Assembly (NCBI GenBank): GCA_947568835.1 | Contig: OX387607.1 | Span: 3,162,001-3,226,000 of the forward strand | Length of the DNA: 64,000 nt | DNA from: Protonemura montana | Lineage: Eukaryota; Arthropoda; Insecta; Plecoptera; Nemouridae | Direction: 5' to 3' | In this document: piece after piece, positions 38,701 through 51,280 of the stretch | Numbering within the stretch: position 1 is the first letter of the stretch | How the letters are laid out: every line of letters starts with the position of its first letter | The notes under the pieces: generated by a model | The model's database searches: none | Told to the model about the DNA's origin: nothing | The model's input: only the letters and a program-made list of their open reading frames with translations | Made by a program: the position numbers and the translations under genes

Positions 38701-39006
38701 AAGCGTAGAATGGATTACTTTTTTAGATCAACGGACTTTACGAACCGAGCTAACATGCGCGGAGACGTTTTTTAAATTTTCTGTCGCTTCCTGATAATAC
38801 CAGTATTGAAAAGAACTATTTTAAAACTGAGTTTGTATGCTTATTAAAACAACTGATTTTCCCGACGGTCGAAACTTACGCCTATTAATTCATCAAGGGT
38901 AAAAACAGCTTGATCACCCTTGAAAAGTCGGAAAGACTTTTTTACTTAGTATTAAAAAACCTTGTATTTAAATGGCTGAGATGAGATAAAGTGAATATGA
39001 GACTAA
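35702..39006. other. Rabphilin 5' region, no supported gene
   Basis: Starts at the acceptor of rabphilin coding exon 1, so it is probably intron. It holds a poly-C run near 36130-36147 and a block at 38425-38521 that recurs at 54990-55086. A 100-codon frame at 38021-38323 begins in a good start context and in slightly GC-richer sequence, but it matches nothing known to me. Confidence 0.4.
38425..38521 (+). repeat. Dispersed repeat block, copy A
   Basis: About 100 bp with AAGTTACGAAAC and GGGAAATTTAGT, roughly 80% like 54990-55086 in the same orientation. Probably part of an interspersed element; family unknown. Confidence 0.65.
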
Positions 39007-39270
39007 GGCCCGGTTTTTTAGTAGTTCGTTAAGACTCTAACAGTTCGTTAATTTGTTATTTGCAAATTGATTGGCCAACGGCCAATCAGAAGACGTATTT
39101 TGTTTTTTAACCGTCTGTTAATCAGTTAACGGACCAGTACTAGTTTTTCAGTGGCACGTTCAGTAATTAACAGACCGTTACCGAACAAAAAAATCTTCTC
39201 GTTGGCTGTTGCTATGGCACATAACAAATTGACGTACTGTTAGGTTTTCAACGGACAATTGAAACAGCCC
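39007..39270. mobile_element. Harbinger-like MITE with TAA target duplication
   Basis: The left end GGCCCGGTTTTTTAGTAGTT and the right end, reverse-complemented, GGGCTGTTTCAATTGTCCGT are imperfect inverted repeats that continue inward for about 55 bp (both hold TTCGTTAATTTGTTATTTGC or a close variant). TAA flanks both sides (39004-39006 and 39271-39273), the usual 3-bp duplication of PIF/Harbinger elements, whose ends often start GGSCCGGTTT. Length 264 bp, non-coding. Confidence 0.75.
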
Positions 39271-40026
39271 TAAATCAACACACTACAATTGGTGCCGTGC
39301 TGTGGGATCGCACTCAAAAGCGCGGCAGCAGAAGCATATACTTCGAACTCTTCTGAATATTATATCAAAACTCTTTTATCTACCGGAAAGTAACTTTAAG
39401 CTTTAAAACGAACCTTCCCCTTCGCAAAACTCAATTCGGCGTCCGTTGCGTGCGGTACTGGACGTCGAAAGTGCCCCCATGATTCACAGGCAAAACTGAA
39501 AAATCCCGAGTACGCTGTCAATTACCCATGGGGTGGCTGATTAATAATTTACGCTCTTACGTGTGGTTCGTGCTGCTAGAGGGCACCACGGGACCAATTT
39601 GAATCAGGTAGTGCAACGTTTTATCATGTTCACGCGGAGACACCCTGACCCGCCCATCCTATCGTGCCGATTTGAGTAGCGGAATGGAAAATCCTGGCCG
39701 ATTTTGTTCCTCCTTTAATTGTAGGGTACAGCTTAATTGCCAACTGTTAATGTGATTGTGTTGAGATGGCTGATTATAGTTTCAGAGCGTTAGTTACCAT
39801 GGCCTTTGTGTATTTCTGTGAGATTTTACGATTGTTTGTCTGGAAGTATTTACTGTTTTACGGCGTTGCCCTTTTGAAGGCCGACTAATTTATTGCAACG
39901 GAGCAATGCCTTGAAACATTAACACACATTCAATAGTGAGGCCTGGAAATCGTCATGAAACCAATTTACGGTAGAAAAATTGCTAGGCGATAAAATTTAC
40001 ATCTGTCCGTTTAATTCATAACATTT

Positions 40027-40122
40027 GTTTGTGTTTGACGAAGCACTATTTTGACAGCTGATCCTTTGGCTCTGGTCTAATGGCGTCAGTGAATGAGTGA
40101 GTGATTATGTGGATGATGATGA
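40027..40122 (-). repeat. 5S SINE, 3'-end fragment
   Basis: Plus-strand GTGTTTGACGAAGCACTATT then TCTAATGGCGTCAGTGAATG and a GATGATGATG run match the SINE's 3' third in inverted orientation. The 5S-like head is absent. Confidence 0.75.
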
Positions 40123-41638
40123 GCTTATTTGCGTGCGTCTCATCTTCACAGTCAAAGTTACAGGCTAGTAAGTTGTTATCAATTTTTTTCTGGAATTTTT
40201 TCACTGGGTTTTGTAATATAGCTATATTTAGAATTTAAGAAATCTAGGTATATATTGTCAAAACGGAGGTCCGTAAAAGACATAACAGAATGGTTTGCAA
40301 AGGTAATTTATATTACTTGTTTTCCTATTTCCACAAACAAGAGTTACAGAAATGAAAACTGACATTTATGTGTCAAAAAGCTTCGTGACTTCCATTAAAT
40401 TTAACGTTTAAGCTAAGTTTAGAGCAACTGTCTCCAACGCTGGCGATAAAAATAATGGCAAGACTGGACGGTGCTTTCCACGCCCCCCATTCCACTCTTC
40501 CCTATCCCACACCTTAATGGACACCGCTGTTGGGTGTCAGCAACATTGTGGGCGCGAGCGCCTGTGAACATGAAGCCCATACATCTTTATCTCAGTTAAT
40601 TTGACATGATATAGATTTTCAAGCAAACAGTGTCTTTTATTTTTATAGCAAAAGGTGCACATGACCAAAGTATAAGGCCAAACTGAATAAGATAAGGTAA
40701 CGTGGAGACAATATTTAAAGTCTGTTACATTTGGTGCCGGGGGTGGGATCTGAACAAAATCAACTTATACCGGCACATGGAGCTACTATGTTTTATGTGC
40801 TTGTTCAAATCGTTTGATAGTGTCAACCGAAATGAATTGCCAGCCAAAAGACAAGCTTTAATGTGCAAGAAAGTATACTACTTGTACCAAGAAGACTTAA
40901 AGGCTTGTAATTTATGTGCAACAGCATGTGTTCATGAATAATTTTTAAAACTTCGGTGTGACTTTGCGTTGATATTGAAGTCATCCTCGTCGCAGAGTCA
41001 CTTTTTTTACTACCGTCGAAAGCACGACACTGAAACTTTTCTTACGTCTTATAATTGCCACTTGCCAGACTATAAAACGATATAAAAAAAAAAGGTATGT
41101 GCGTCTTTATGAATTCAAGCAGTGGTTTGTTGTCGCAACAAACACACCCAATTTATGGAGGTAGACACGATAGTTTACGATCTTTGACATGTTTTTGTAC
41201 AATCTTAAGGTATTTTATACTTGTACCTGCTTCATTCTCGCGTGCTCTGTTAGCAAGCTCTAGCAGTCATTACAATTCAAGTACCTTTTGAACAGAAATT
41301 CGCTCTGCTCCAGTTCGCTAGTTAACTTAGCTACCAAGTCGCTGACATTTTGTCTTCGCCACCTGAAGCCTAATGTCCCGAGTTCGAATACCGTGACTCG
41401 AGAATCAATTTTAACGAAGCTTTTCTTGACACACGATACTTTTGCATAACATCGTTTCGAATTTCAACTCATTTTTTCCAAAGAATATTTTCTAGCCCCG
41501 TTCAAAAGTCAAACGTGTCAATGTCGAAAGTCAAATTGTATATAAAATCTCGATGATTGGATGGCAATGCATATAAAAATCGATAAGCAAAGGAAAGTTG
41601 CTAGCTCGTCTCAAGAAATGAATGCGAAAAGAGGCGTT

Positions 41639-41854
41639 ATACCCGTGGTAAAATAAGATAGCAGAATTGAGAAGCTCTGTCAGGTGATCTCAGCATCTCC
41701 ATGGCTACCAAACGTTGAATCTACCATTGAACCTCCTGTGCTAGTCCATGATATACCCGTGGTAACATAAGATAGCAGAATTGAGAAGCTCTGTCAGGCG
41801 ATTTTAGCATATCTATGGGTACCAAAAGTTGAATCTACCATTGAACAGCACATG
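41639..41854. repeat. Tandem duplication, unit about 114 bp
   Basis: Two copies beginning TACCCGTGGTAA and sharing AGCAGAATTGAGAAGCTCTG and GTTGAATCTACCATTGAAC. About 88-90% alike. Confidence 0.88.
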
Positions 41855-44800
41855 CTTGAAAGTTTTTCTGTTTTCAAAGTTGGTAACGAAAATTACTATC
41901 TTAGAAAAATTGGAGTATATAAAATTGTGGTAAAAAGAATTGCGCTACGAAGGAAATATCGGACGGCACGGCTTCCCTGATTTTTATGTGAAACGAATCT
42001 GCTTGTCAATGCACGAACCTTTTCCGGTTGCCAATTTAAATCAGTGACATGGCGACGCCCTTTCAAGGGATGTCATGCAACTTTTCAGCTATGTTCTAAA
42101 CTAGCGATGATCTGTAGAAATGAAGTAAGCTCGCGTGATTTGAGTGTATTTAAAGATATACATTCGTGTGTATGATGCATGTTACGTGTTACCACAAAAC
42201 AAACATCGAGTTTCCATTTTTCTCGATTTCAATCAGATTTGTTGTCACCGGAAGTGAACGTGACTTCAGGTTTGGGACAAAACTATTCGAACAGTGTTAT
42301 TTTCTCAGATATTACTGGGCACCAAAAGTTAGGGCGTCACTGAGGGACGGCACGTTCACTCTTGAGGACTTGTGGCTGGGGGCAAGAAGTTAAGTTTTCA
42401 TGGCTCATATTCCAATTCAAAATGGAGTCAGTTAGCACTGTCTGGAAAGTAATTAGTTTCTCCTCGCTTCCTTTGAGACACTCCGCGGTCTTATACTACT
42501 GAAAACGGAACGCGAAGATCTGCCAGCGACTTTGTGTAATTTATTACATAAACGGTAGAACTATAGCAAAATTTGCCATCTAATTTTAGCGTCACTAATA
42601 ACTATTTAAGACATTAACCAAACCCCTTCAAGGATATAATCCCAAAATCTGTTAGCACACTACACAGGATAGGCAACTAATTACCACCATTTGAAAACGC
42701 AACTCTCTTGGTTTCGCTCGATTGTTTAAAAGCGCAGGTTGGGTAAAACGCTAAAACGCGATTTGCAGTTCGATCGAGAGGGACATTTCCTATTGGTAAG
42801 CCAGCCACGCCCGGGTCTTTATGAGTGTCACGAATTTGACTCTTGAGATCGCATGCGTCCATGCGAGAATTGGCTGACCTGACGGTGATCGGGCCAAGAT
42901 AGGTGCGTGAAAGGGTCAGGGGTGGGCCCCGGGGGAACGTTCTTCTACGGCGGTGAGACTTTGGGGGGGGATGGATACACTCTTTTAACTTGTAAGTGCC
43001 TTAAAGGGTAGTCGAGTACCGGTCTATAAAATGTACTCCGTCACAATACCGTGCGTATTAGGTACACGTAGAGCGATAACACGATACAAAGAATGGATGA
43101 CTGAAAGAGTAAACGGATTGCATGCGTTTTAAGTGTACATTTTCCCAAGTCGAGCCGTTTTAAGATTTTTCACATGAAAAACCTAATCTGAAATGTTCTA
43201 TTGTCCCCGTAGGATAAGAAGGTAAATTTTGACTCGACCGTGAGGTTCCGTTTCTTTTGTTGTCAACCTGAGGAGATGTCATTCTCAGCTACCGCAGTAT
43301 TATAGTTGGTCATGTTCGAATGCCTCCTGCATCTGAGTCTATAGGGACAGTCCCGTTATATGCAAGGTTGACCAAATCTTTAGAAAGTAGTAATAAACGA
43401 AAGTCTTAATAATTGAAAATGTAGAGGTTCCTGGTGACAGCTTGCAACCTAGCTGCAAACCAAACAACTGTAGCGGTTATGTTTACAGGTCTGTAATTAC
43501 TGCCACCAGTTCGCACGAACATGACAAAAATATATAAGAAAAGTAAAAAACAATTTTGAATAACAACATATCAGTAAATATGTTAAAAGTTATTAAAGAA
43601 ACTATAAAACACTGTTTTCCAACGCTTTCAAGTAAAAGTAACAGCATAATATTATTTTTAAAGCCATTATTTGTCAAAACTTTCTTTTTGCTGATTGGCA
43701 ACGAAATTTACCTTTCTTGGAAAAATGTTAGTATAATTTTTGCAAACATCAATATAGTCTGTAATTGCACATGGTAAATTGATCATGAAGAGATCAAAGC
43801 CATTCGAATCTCGCTTCGGAGAATCAGTTTTCCAAATTGACAGTTGGTAAGAGATGTCAAGGCCATGCGGGTAACAAGTACAGCTAGTTTGGAAGTATAT
43901 GTTTAACAATGAGTTTAATCGATATCTATAGTACTTCCAGTACAAATCACAAGGTTTAATTACAAACTAGGTGCGCTGAGCCCGTGTGGTGTCGATCTCT
44001 AATTACTCGACCAATTTAGCAAAATAACTCTCGCGGATCAAACCAAACGAACGAGGCTCTCATTAACTCACTACCATACTTCATTTCTTTTGTCGGCGCT
44101 ACTAAAAGTTTGCGTTCGGAATTCAATTAATTTACTCTAAAATGCGTCTCTATTCAACATCAAAGAGCTATGCTGAAGCAAATTAAGCAGCCCCTAAAAC
44201 TCGACCGTGTAATATACGGTATACCAGAGACCATACACCGTTAAGTAATACCGTTTTATTTTGCAAATAGAATAGCATGTCTGAGACGAAACTCCTATCC
44301 AACTGGCGCATACTGTAACACTATTCTAGATTAAGTTTGTCACAAATGAATTGTGCGAAAATGGACCAAAGTGACAATTGGGTGTCTAGGGTATAGAAGT
44401 ACCGAGAGGGCATCTGTCTCTGAAGAGAAAGGGCTTTAAATTGCGAGTCACGAGCACAGAATCTAACTTTGAGAGAGCTATTTTGTATTTCTCTTACCCT
44501 GTGTAACCAACGTAAGACGAAGGCACCTCTTGGAAAATTGGTCGAGGGTAATTATAGGTATTCCCTTAAAATCAAAGCTCGTCCTTTAACCAAATTAGTT
44601 TTGCCTTTAATTAGTGATTCTCCAGTTAAACATCCCGTTAGACATATTGTCACGCGTAAACATGTTGTTATAAAAGTCAGATATACGGTGATATCGATTT
44701 GTTTCGTACACCTAAATAACGCGAAGCGATTCACGCACAAACGAGCGACCCTACGTTTTAAAAATTAGGTCAAACTTTTATCAGAAGTTTCGATTAAAAA

Positions 44801-45710
44801 TAATTGTATAATCTAACATGGCCTGGAATAACAGAGTGTGTATACAATGTGTGGAATCACGCGATAGCCGCGTTAAAAAAAGTGGGGTTATGTTATGTCA
44901 GCCTGTCATTGTCCGTTGAAATTGACCGTTGATTTTGAGATTATTTTTGAATTATGTAACATAAGGGGTTAGGCATGGATGGGGACTAGCGTAGTAGGCC
45001 ACGGTATTTTATTAGACGCAGTGCATTGCGAATTCATTGCACAGAGTAGTGTTGAATTACAATTACAATTAAAATGGCTGTGCGAATCCTCATGGACGAG
45101 TGAGGAGTGCGCTAATGGTCGGAATGCACGATTAGATTCGTTATCAGTTTGCAAAACACTCAATTGGTATGCTTGCGATGCTGAACAGGGACGTACTGTA
45201 ATTAGTAGTAATTGGTTCACACCCCCTTGTACGTAAATAACCAAGTGGTGGATAACGGTGAATAGATTACGGTGGAGGTAGATAGATATCGGATGCGGAA
45301 GAAACGGTTTGCTATTTTCACGGAATTAGATAGATGGATTGATTAAAAGCGCGGTGACAAATGGTCTGCCGGTCGTTTTGGCGAAACGGGCTGTTTTCTT
45401 TAAACGAGAAACTCGAAGAAGCTTACGGACACCCAAGTGATTAAAATGTATATCTTAAAATTAAAACGAGGGCTTCGCAAACGCAATGTGAGTTGCGTTG
45501 CTGTTAAACGTATAGACAATGTTTTCTTCATTATTTGTTAGTAAATATTGATTTTTTTTTTCTGCGTCCCAAAGCTCGTTGAAATTTGCACAGTAAATGT
45601 GTTGCCACTGAAACAATGCGGTACTTTAGGAACATTTTCGTAAGAAAAATTCTGAGCGATTTTAATTAACTCAGTTGGGTCTTTGCTGTAGTCCGCTCAC
45701 CGCTTTAGCG

Positions 45711-46143
45711 AACGGTTTGGCGTGTTGGAAACGCGATTCTCATGAGATCACCGAAGTTAAGCAACAGTACGCTGAGTCAGGTACTGGATGGGTGACCATC
45801 ATACACATGCCCAGTTCTGTTCGGGAGAGAGGTTGGAAGGAAGAAAGTTAGTACAGCAACTTCACTCGCCTTGCTTATCAACCTCTCGACAGCATGGATT
45901 TGTGGAGAAATCCTGCTGTTCGAGTTGTACCGTCCTTCGGGCGGGACGTTAAGCCGGTGGTCCCCTCGGTGCTATTCGACAGGAGTAGGCTACGTGCCGG
46001 CACCGGGTTTCCTCTCCTCTTTTCTGGGTTGGGTTCATCATAATCCTCATCATCATCCACTCATTCACCGAAGCCATCAGACCAGAGCCGCAGGGCCAGT
46101 TGTCAAAACAGTGCGTCGTTAAACACCACAAATCAATCAATCA
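45711..46143 (+). repeat. 5S rRNA-derived SINE (SINE3-like), full-length reference copy
   Basis: About 433 bp. The head (45711-45815) resembles 5S rRNA: GATCACCGAAGTTAAGCAAC and GGTACTGGATGGGTGACC match the 5S internal control region (GATCTCGGAAGCTAAGCA and GTACTTGGATGGGAGACC). That region is the type 1 RNA polymerase III promoter (box A, intermediate element, box C). A 5S-unrelated body and an AATCAATCAATCA tail follow. It has no coding capacity. SINE3-type elements need a partner LINE for insertion; none was seen in the window. Open frames across it are chance. Confidence 0.88.
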
Positions 46144-47300
46144 CCTGAGATTCGAAATACGGTTGTTGAGGTTTTGAGAACACAATTAACTTTGGATATT
46201 TAACAATACAGCGTGGCTAAACTTTATAAATTAAGCTGTTGACAAGTTGAAATGTAGGTATGCTTTATTCGAAGAATTTGAAAATTGTATATCTTCATTA
46301 TAACATAGCTGCAAAAATCATATTTTGACAATATTATGCCAGGCAAATTCTCAACAATTGCGAGGATGGATTCTGAAGAATGTCTTAAACATTTAATTAC
46401 AGTAATAAAATTAGATTAAACTGTTATTTAAAATAAAAATAACAGTTTATGAGGGTTGCTTTTAGCTTTTCCTCGCGCTTGGCTCTTGTAACAAACAAAA
46501 GGTATATAAAAGGAACTGTTACGACCATCCTGCGCGTCATGAACACGACGCCATTATTATCATTAATGATGCGAACAATTTTAATGAGGGATGCCATACA
46601 CGAATAATGAGCAAATGGTGAAAACCATTGTCTAGTTTCATGAAAATCAGCTTTCCCCGACCGTTTTAAGCCAGCGCTCAACATGTCAGCAATGCCGTCG
46701 ATTGGCGCCATAGAGTAGCCCTGGCAGTTCATTTTGATTGGAACCATGGGCTGGGAGGGAGCTGTGTAATGTAATGGTAGGTCAAATTTTTATTTCAAGA
46801 TAATATCTTGGGGAACGATGACAATCATTTTAAGTTTCGTAACTTTGCTTGAAGTTTGCGCGTAGAAGTTGAGGGTGTTTATTAGAATTGTCATAGGAAA
46901 GGGGATAATAGCACACTTCCCGGCCTCAAGAATACGTCGTTCTACTATCTAAGTCTTCAATTTGACCAATGGGAAAAGTCATTTGTTAGATACGGGCTCA
47001 AAAACCGTATTCGAACTTTGAAAGTTTGGTGTATGGTGCTGAATAGGCATGTTGAATAACCTGATGCCATGGGCTAGCTAGATAATGTAGTTAGTATTGC
47101 TATCCAACATGCAATGTATAAACATGTATCAAAGGGTATATCACTCTTCCCTTGAGTTATAAGCTTTCTTTACAATATATTGTTGGTACGTACGTCTAAT
47201 TTGGACTGTTTATACTTATAGTTCTGCTAGTGACTTTTTATAAGCCCGGAAAGTAAATTCAACCCCGTGCAAACTCCCGTAGTTGCTGCGTTTTGAACCA
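46144..47300. other. Non-coding stretch between two SINEs
   Basis: AT-rich. One 107-codon minus-strand frame (46424-46747) has no recognisable domain. Nothing else seen. Confidence 0.45.
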
Positions 47301-47595
47301 AACGGTTCGGCGTGTTGGAAAAACCAGATCTCTCATCACCAAAGTTAAGCAACATTTTACTGGTTCAAGTTTGGATGGGTGACCATCATACACGAGACCT
47401 CATTCGTTTTGCTCATCAAACTCGTGACACCATAGATTTGTAGAGAAATCCTGTTGTTCGAGTTGTACCGTCCTTCGGAAGGTCCGAATTTAGCCGGTGG
47501 TCCCCCATCCTCGCCCACTCGTTCACTGACACCATTAAACCAGTACCACAGGGCCAGTTGTCAACACGGTACTTCGTTGAACACAAAAAAAAAAT
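47301..47595 (+). repeat. 5S rRNA-derived SINE with internal loss
   Basis: Begins AACGGTTCGGCGTGTTGG and keeps the 5S block (AAAGTTAAGCAAC, GGATGGGTGACCATCATACA) and the 3' end with an A-rich tail, but lacks about 130 bp of the middle compared with 45711-46143. Confidence 0.82.
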
Positions 47596-48879
47596 CAAAT
47601 GATTGGGGCCGACTGATTCCTACAATCATTTAACTAGTTGGGTCACTAAATTGTGTGGCTATTCCACCTTTCGTTGATAGCTACCACAAACAGTTTTTCC
47701 ATTCACAACCCCTCCGGTCAATTCAGCATCTCATTAGCGTGCAGCTAACGCCTGGCTGATATAAGTGACCTAATTTTAATGCATTTGTGAGTGTGCGTGT
47801 GTATGCACTTCGTACAACGCTGTGGCACAAACATAAATTGGCGTGCGTGCAAATGCATTCACACGTAAATAGGTTCATATGGTGGAATAGGTAAGGACTG
47901 AGCAATATGTAAAATCACGTGCATGGTTCTGTTTGACACAACACATGCGGGTAGGGTAAACTGCAAAGCAACATACGCATAAATACACACTCACACACAC
48001 ATAAACCACGCCGCAGTATGACGTGATTGACGCGTGTTATCAGTTGGAGCTATCAACAACCATTATCATCGGCTCGTTTTGTTTGAAATTATAACACAAG
48101 GCTGACTGATAATGTTTCCACGGCACATCGCATTCACAGAATATTAATAATGATACAAACAAACGAGAAACACGAAAAACGGACGCTGGAATTAATTTTC
48201 TGGTTATGACGTTGAAAAGGCAAATTTATAACTTGGTGTAGGTACATAATGCATCAAAATATATACTCACAGAAATGTAAACCGCCGCAGTGCTTCATTT
48301 AGTTGCATGTGTTTGCGTTTGTTTTATTCTGCTCCGTGGATTTCCATTTCAATTTTGTCTGTTTCAGTCAGTTTTTTTTTTTTTAACTGTCGTAGCTCTA
48401 ACTTCTAATTTACGTCATAGGTAATTGCAAGCTGGATGAACAGTACGTGGTCTAATTTTATCTAGCGACAGTTCTGAGTCCTCCAATTATATTATTTTAC
48501 AGAACTTAGCGAACTCGTGTGTTTATTTTCCAGTCGAGCAGGGTACGGAGCCGTGCAACCAGCAATTACACACGTTATCCACGTGAAATTCAAATGTAGA
48601 GCAAACAATATGTTTGTGATAAGCACACATTGCCGACTGGCTAGATAAAGAAAACTCCTGCTGTAATAACTGAGTAGACGTGTGTCATGTTTTACAAATG
48701 CAGACACATCCGAACCACACGATGACAACGAGAAAATAAAGAAGCACGACCAATCAAATTAATTACCTAAGAAATCCGTAAATATTTTGAATTCAAAAAA
48801 ACATCACGTGACGTGCGGACGGTTCCGCGCGATCCAAGAGTAATTACTTGGCGAAGTCCAGCCAAGTTAATTAGTTAGC
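47596..48879. other. Non-coding stretch
   Basis: Short CA-type runs near 47985-48000. No gene or repeat family recognised. Confidence 0.45.
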
Positions 48880-49265
48880 AACCCTCGTCCCCCACGTAGG
48901 TCTCAGTGTACTGACGCGCAGCCTGTTGCTTCTCCCGTCATCACGGGTCGACTGTTCGCTCGCCGTCGTAGCATGGTGAAATATCAATGGAAACGGCTCA
49001 CTACAAAGCACAAACTGTTGCGCACCGTCCGTTCTGCCAGCGCCATGGGGGGAGCGTTGAACACAGTATATCTCTCTCTTTTGCTCGCCCTCCCCGCTGC
49101 GACCCCTTCTGCTTCATTTTAGCAACCTCCCGCTAGGGCTGGCTAGCAATCGGAACTCCCGCAAGGCTTTTCCGAAAAGCTTGCGTCATGAGACGCGAGG
49201 AATAGCAGTCGATACTCACGCTGAACACTGAATACGATAAAATTCGTCTTCTTCTCTCGAATCAC
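48880..49265 (-). promoter_or_regulatory. GC-richer, CpG-containing region; possible rabphilin promoter
   Basis: It stands out from its AT-rich surroundings by GC content and frequent CpG. It lies upstream of rabphilin on the same strand and downstream of the zinc-finger gene. On the minus strand it holds TATTCAGTGTTCAGC directly before a GTGAGT donor-like site. Inferred only from composition and position. Confidence 0.25.
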
Positions 49266-51280
49266 CCCCACCTCCACCTCACCCCTTGGGTAATAACCGT
49301 TGTTCGAGTCAAAACTTTATCGGGACTCGCGGTTCCTCAAGGAAAATATTTGCCAGGTTCTTGATAAATAGATATAAATAAAGCGTGTTTGGTTCGCCCT
49401 TCCATATGAATTTTCTGTCGAATCGGATACAAGAAAAAAAACGCTAACATATGTTCAGCATGATTTAAATTGTCGTTAATTTTGTGGAATACATTTTCAG
49501 ACCTTTAGAATATATTATTCTGTTTAACTATTCTATCTATGACAAACTTTCGAATTCTGTATTGGCCAGTAAAGGGATTAAAACAAATTTGACACGTCAT
49601 TATATTGATACATTTAATAATCATAACCACAAGAGGTATCTAAAGACTAAATCGAAAGACAAAACTAATATGAAACAAAAAACATCACAAATATAATTGA
49701 TATAGGCAGTAGGTAGGTAGGTAGGTACTACCTAGCAACTCTGTCTTATATCTAATGAACTGGCACGTAAAACGTTTCGCAAACAGTTTCCAACACACAG
49801 AAAACCTCTCGAATACACTAATGCACGATTACTTAAACTGGGTACAGAAATTTTTTTATCAAAATACGACTACACAAATCATCAACCCATCGAATCAAAC
49901 ATTTAAATGTCAGCCCTTGCAACAGAGCAGAAAGACACAATCACATAATAAAATATAAATTGACATAGATAAGTTTCAAGTTTGTTTGTTTTGTACTATT
50001 TAACAATGTATGACATATATGATTGGTTAACTTATTTTATAGTTAAGTGAAGGAATCTGAAGGGCAACAATAATGGATATGGTCACTCGCATGAGTTTGG
50101 TTAGGGTTTGGTATCTTACAACAGGTATGTAATATTAAATACGACAACGCGGTCGTTTCTGCATCATTTTGATATGTGATCAAATCAAACGAGTTCACGC
50201 CTTACAAACTCTGTAATTCTGATTGAAAATTCTATTGCATGACACACAAAAATCCATTGATTTATTTAGCCGAAGAAAAAACAGTATGTACGAATATGGC
50301 TGTTGAGTTGCAACATCTAGAATATAAATATTGCAATAACATTGGTTTTATTTTTAACTGCTTGAGGTAGAACCAGTATTACATAAATCGGTTTCGATGC
50401 CATTGTTGTAACAAAAACATTGTATCCTGAGTGTATTGTTTTGTAACAGGTCGAGGCTGAAAAGAGATCTCCTCTGCCTCGATAATAGTACACGTTTAAA
50501 AATCCTGTAACGCTATGTACCTGCTAAAATCTGTAATGTATGAAAAACTGAAAACTTTAAAACCTGATTCTGTCTACATTTTCGTGGTAACGGATAAACA
50601 GTATTTAATAGGAAAATACATCAGTCCTATTGCAGTGAGCGTTTATAATGCCGGCAGCTTACTTAGTAGAGAAGGGAAAACTTATGGAGAGCGGTCCAAT
50701 ATAAGAAATAGGCGACACCTGATTGCGTTTGTCTTTCAAAGCCCGGGGAGATATTTACAAAAGAGGAGCGGGATTCACAAGTAGAACAATCGGATGGGCT
50801 TTATGATCGTCAATATTTCCTTTTTATAGGCATGGGTAGTAGAGGTTTGCACTGGACACTGGAACCAGTTTGTAAAGAGGTCGAGTAAAATTGTATACAA
50901 AAGACACACTTATGTATATATTAAATATAATAGGTATAGAAAAAACCGTAGATCTTATGGCATTAGAAAATGTAAAGTTACCTGTGAATATATGGCTTTC
51001 AAAAGCCTACCATGTTTTGTATGTATAGTATATTGAAAATTTTATTAAGAAATATAATTTTTTAAGATATTTTAATAGGTATTTTAAATTTTATAAAAAG
51101 ACAAGTGGGGAATGTATCTTTTAACACCCAACGATGGTCCACGTTTATTAAATTACAAGAGACCAAAAATCCAAGAGCAAAAATATATACGTACGTTTAC
51201 AGGCGATATTTCAAGACCTACGCACGACTGCGGCTCTTCTCCGCACATCTTTTGAACATGATTTTGGCAGCGAACGCATT
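49266..51280. other. 3' flank of the zinc-finger gene
   Basis: Holds the zinc-finger gene's 3' UTR at its right end and a GGTA microsatellite near 49709-49728. No other coding signal. Confidence 0.45.
51041..51046 (-). terminator. Candidate polyadenylation signal of the zinc-finger gene
   Basis: AATAAA on the minus strand about 235 nt after the stop codon. Another AATAAA lies closer, at 51144-51149. Either could be used. Confidence 0.35.

Larger units (their letters stand above)
39274..45710. other. Long non-coding stretch upstream of rabphilin
   Basis: Holds a SINE fragment, a tandem 114-bp duplication and two short tRNA-primer-site-like motifs (39290 and 40732). No conserved coding sequence was recognised on either strand. 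It may be 5' intron of rabphilin. Confidence 0.45.

Noticed and set aside
45711-45815. A genuine 5S rRNA gene
   Set aside because: Only the inner part resembles 5S. The terminal stem sequence is missing, and the homology runs straight into the SINE body in every copy.
45871-46140. Open frames within the 5S SINE (for example DDDEDYDEPNPE on the minus strand)
   Set aside because: The same peptide recurs in another SINE copy (16926-17108) because the DNA is repeated; SINEs do not encode protein.
46424-46747. 107-codon minus-strand frame first suspected to be a transposase piece
   Set aside because: No DDE/D-type or other transposase motif and no inverted ends nearby.
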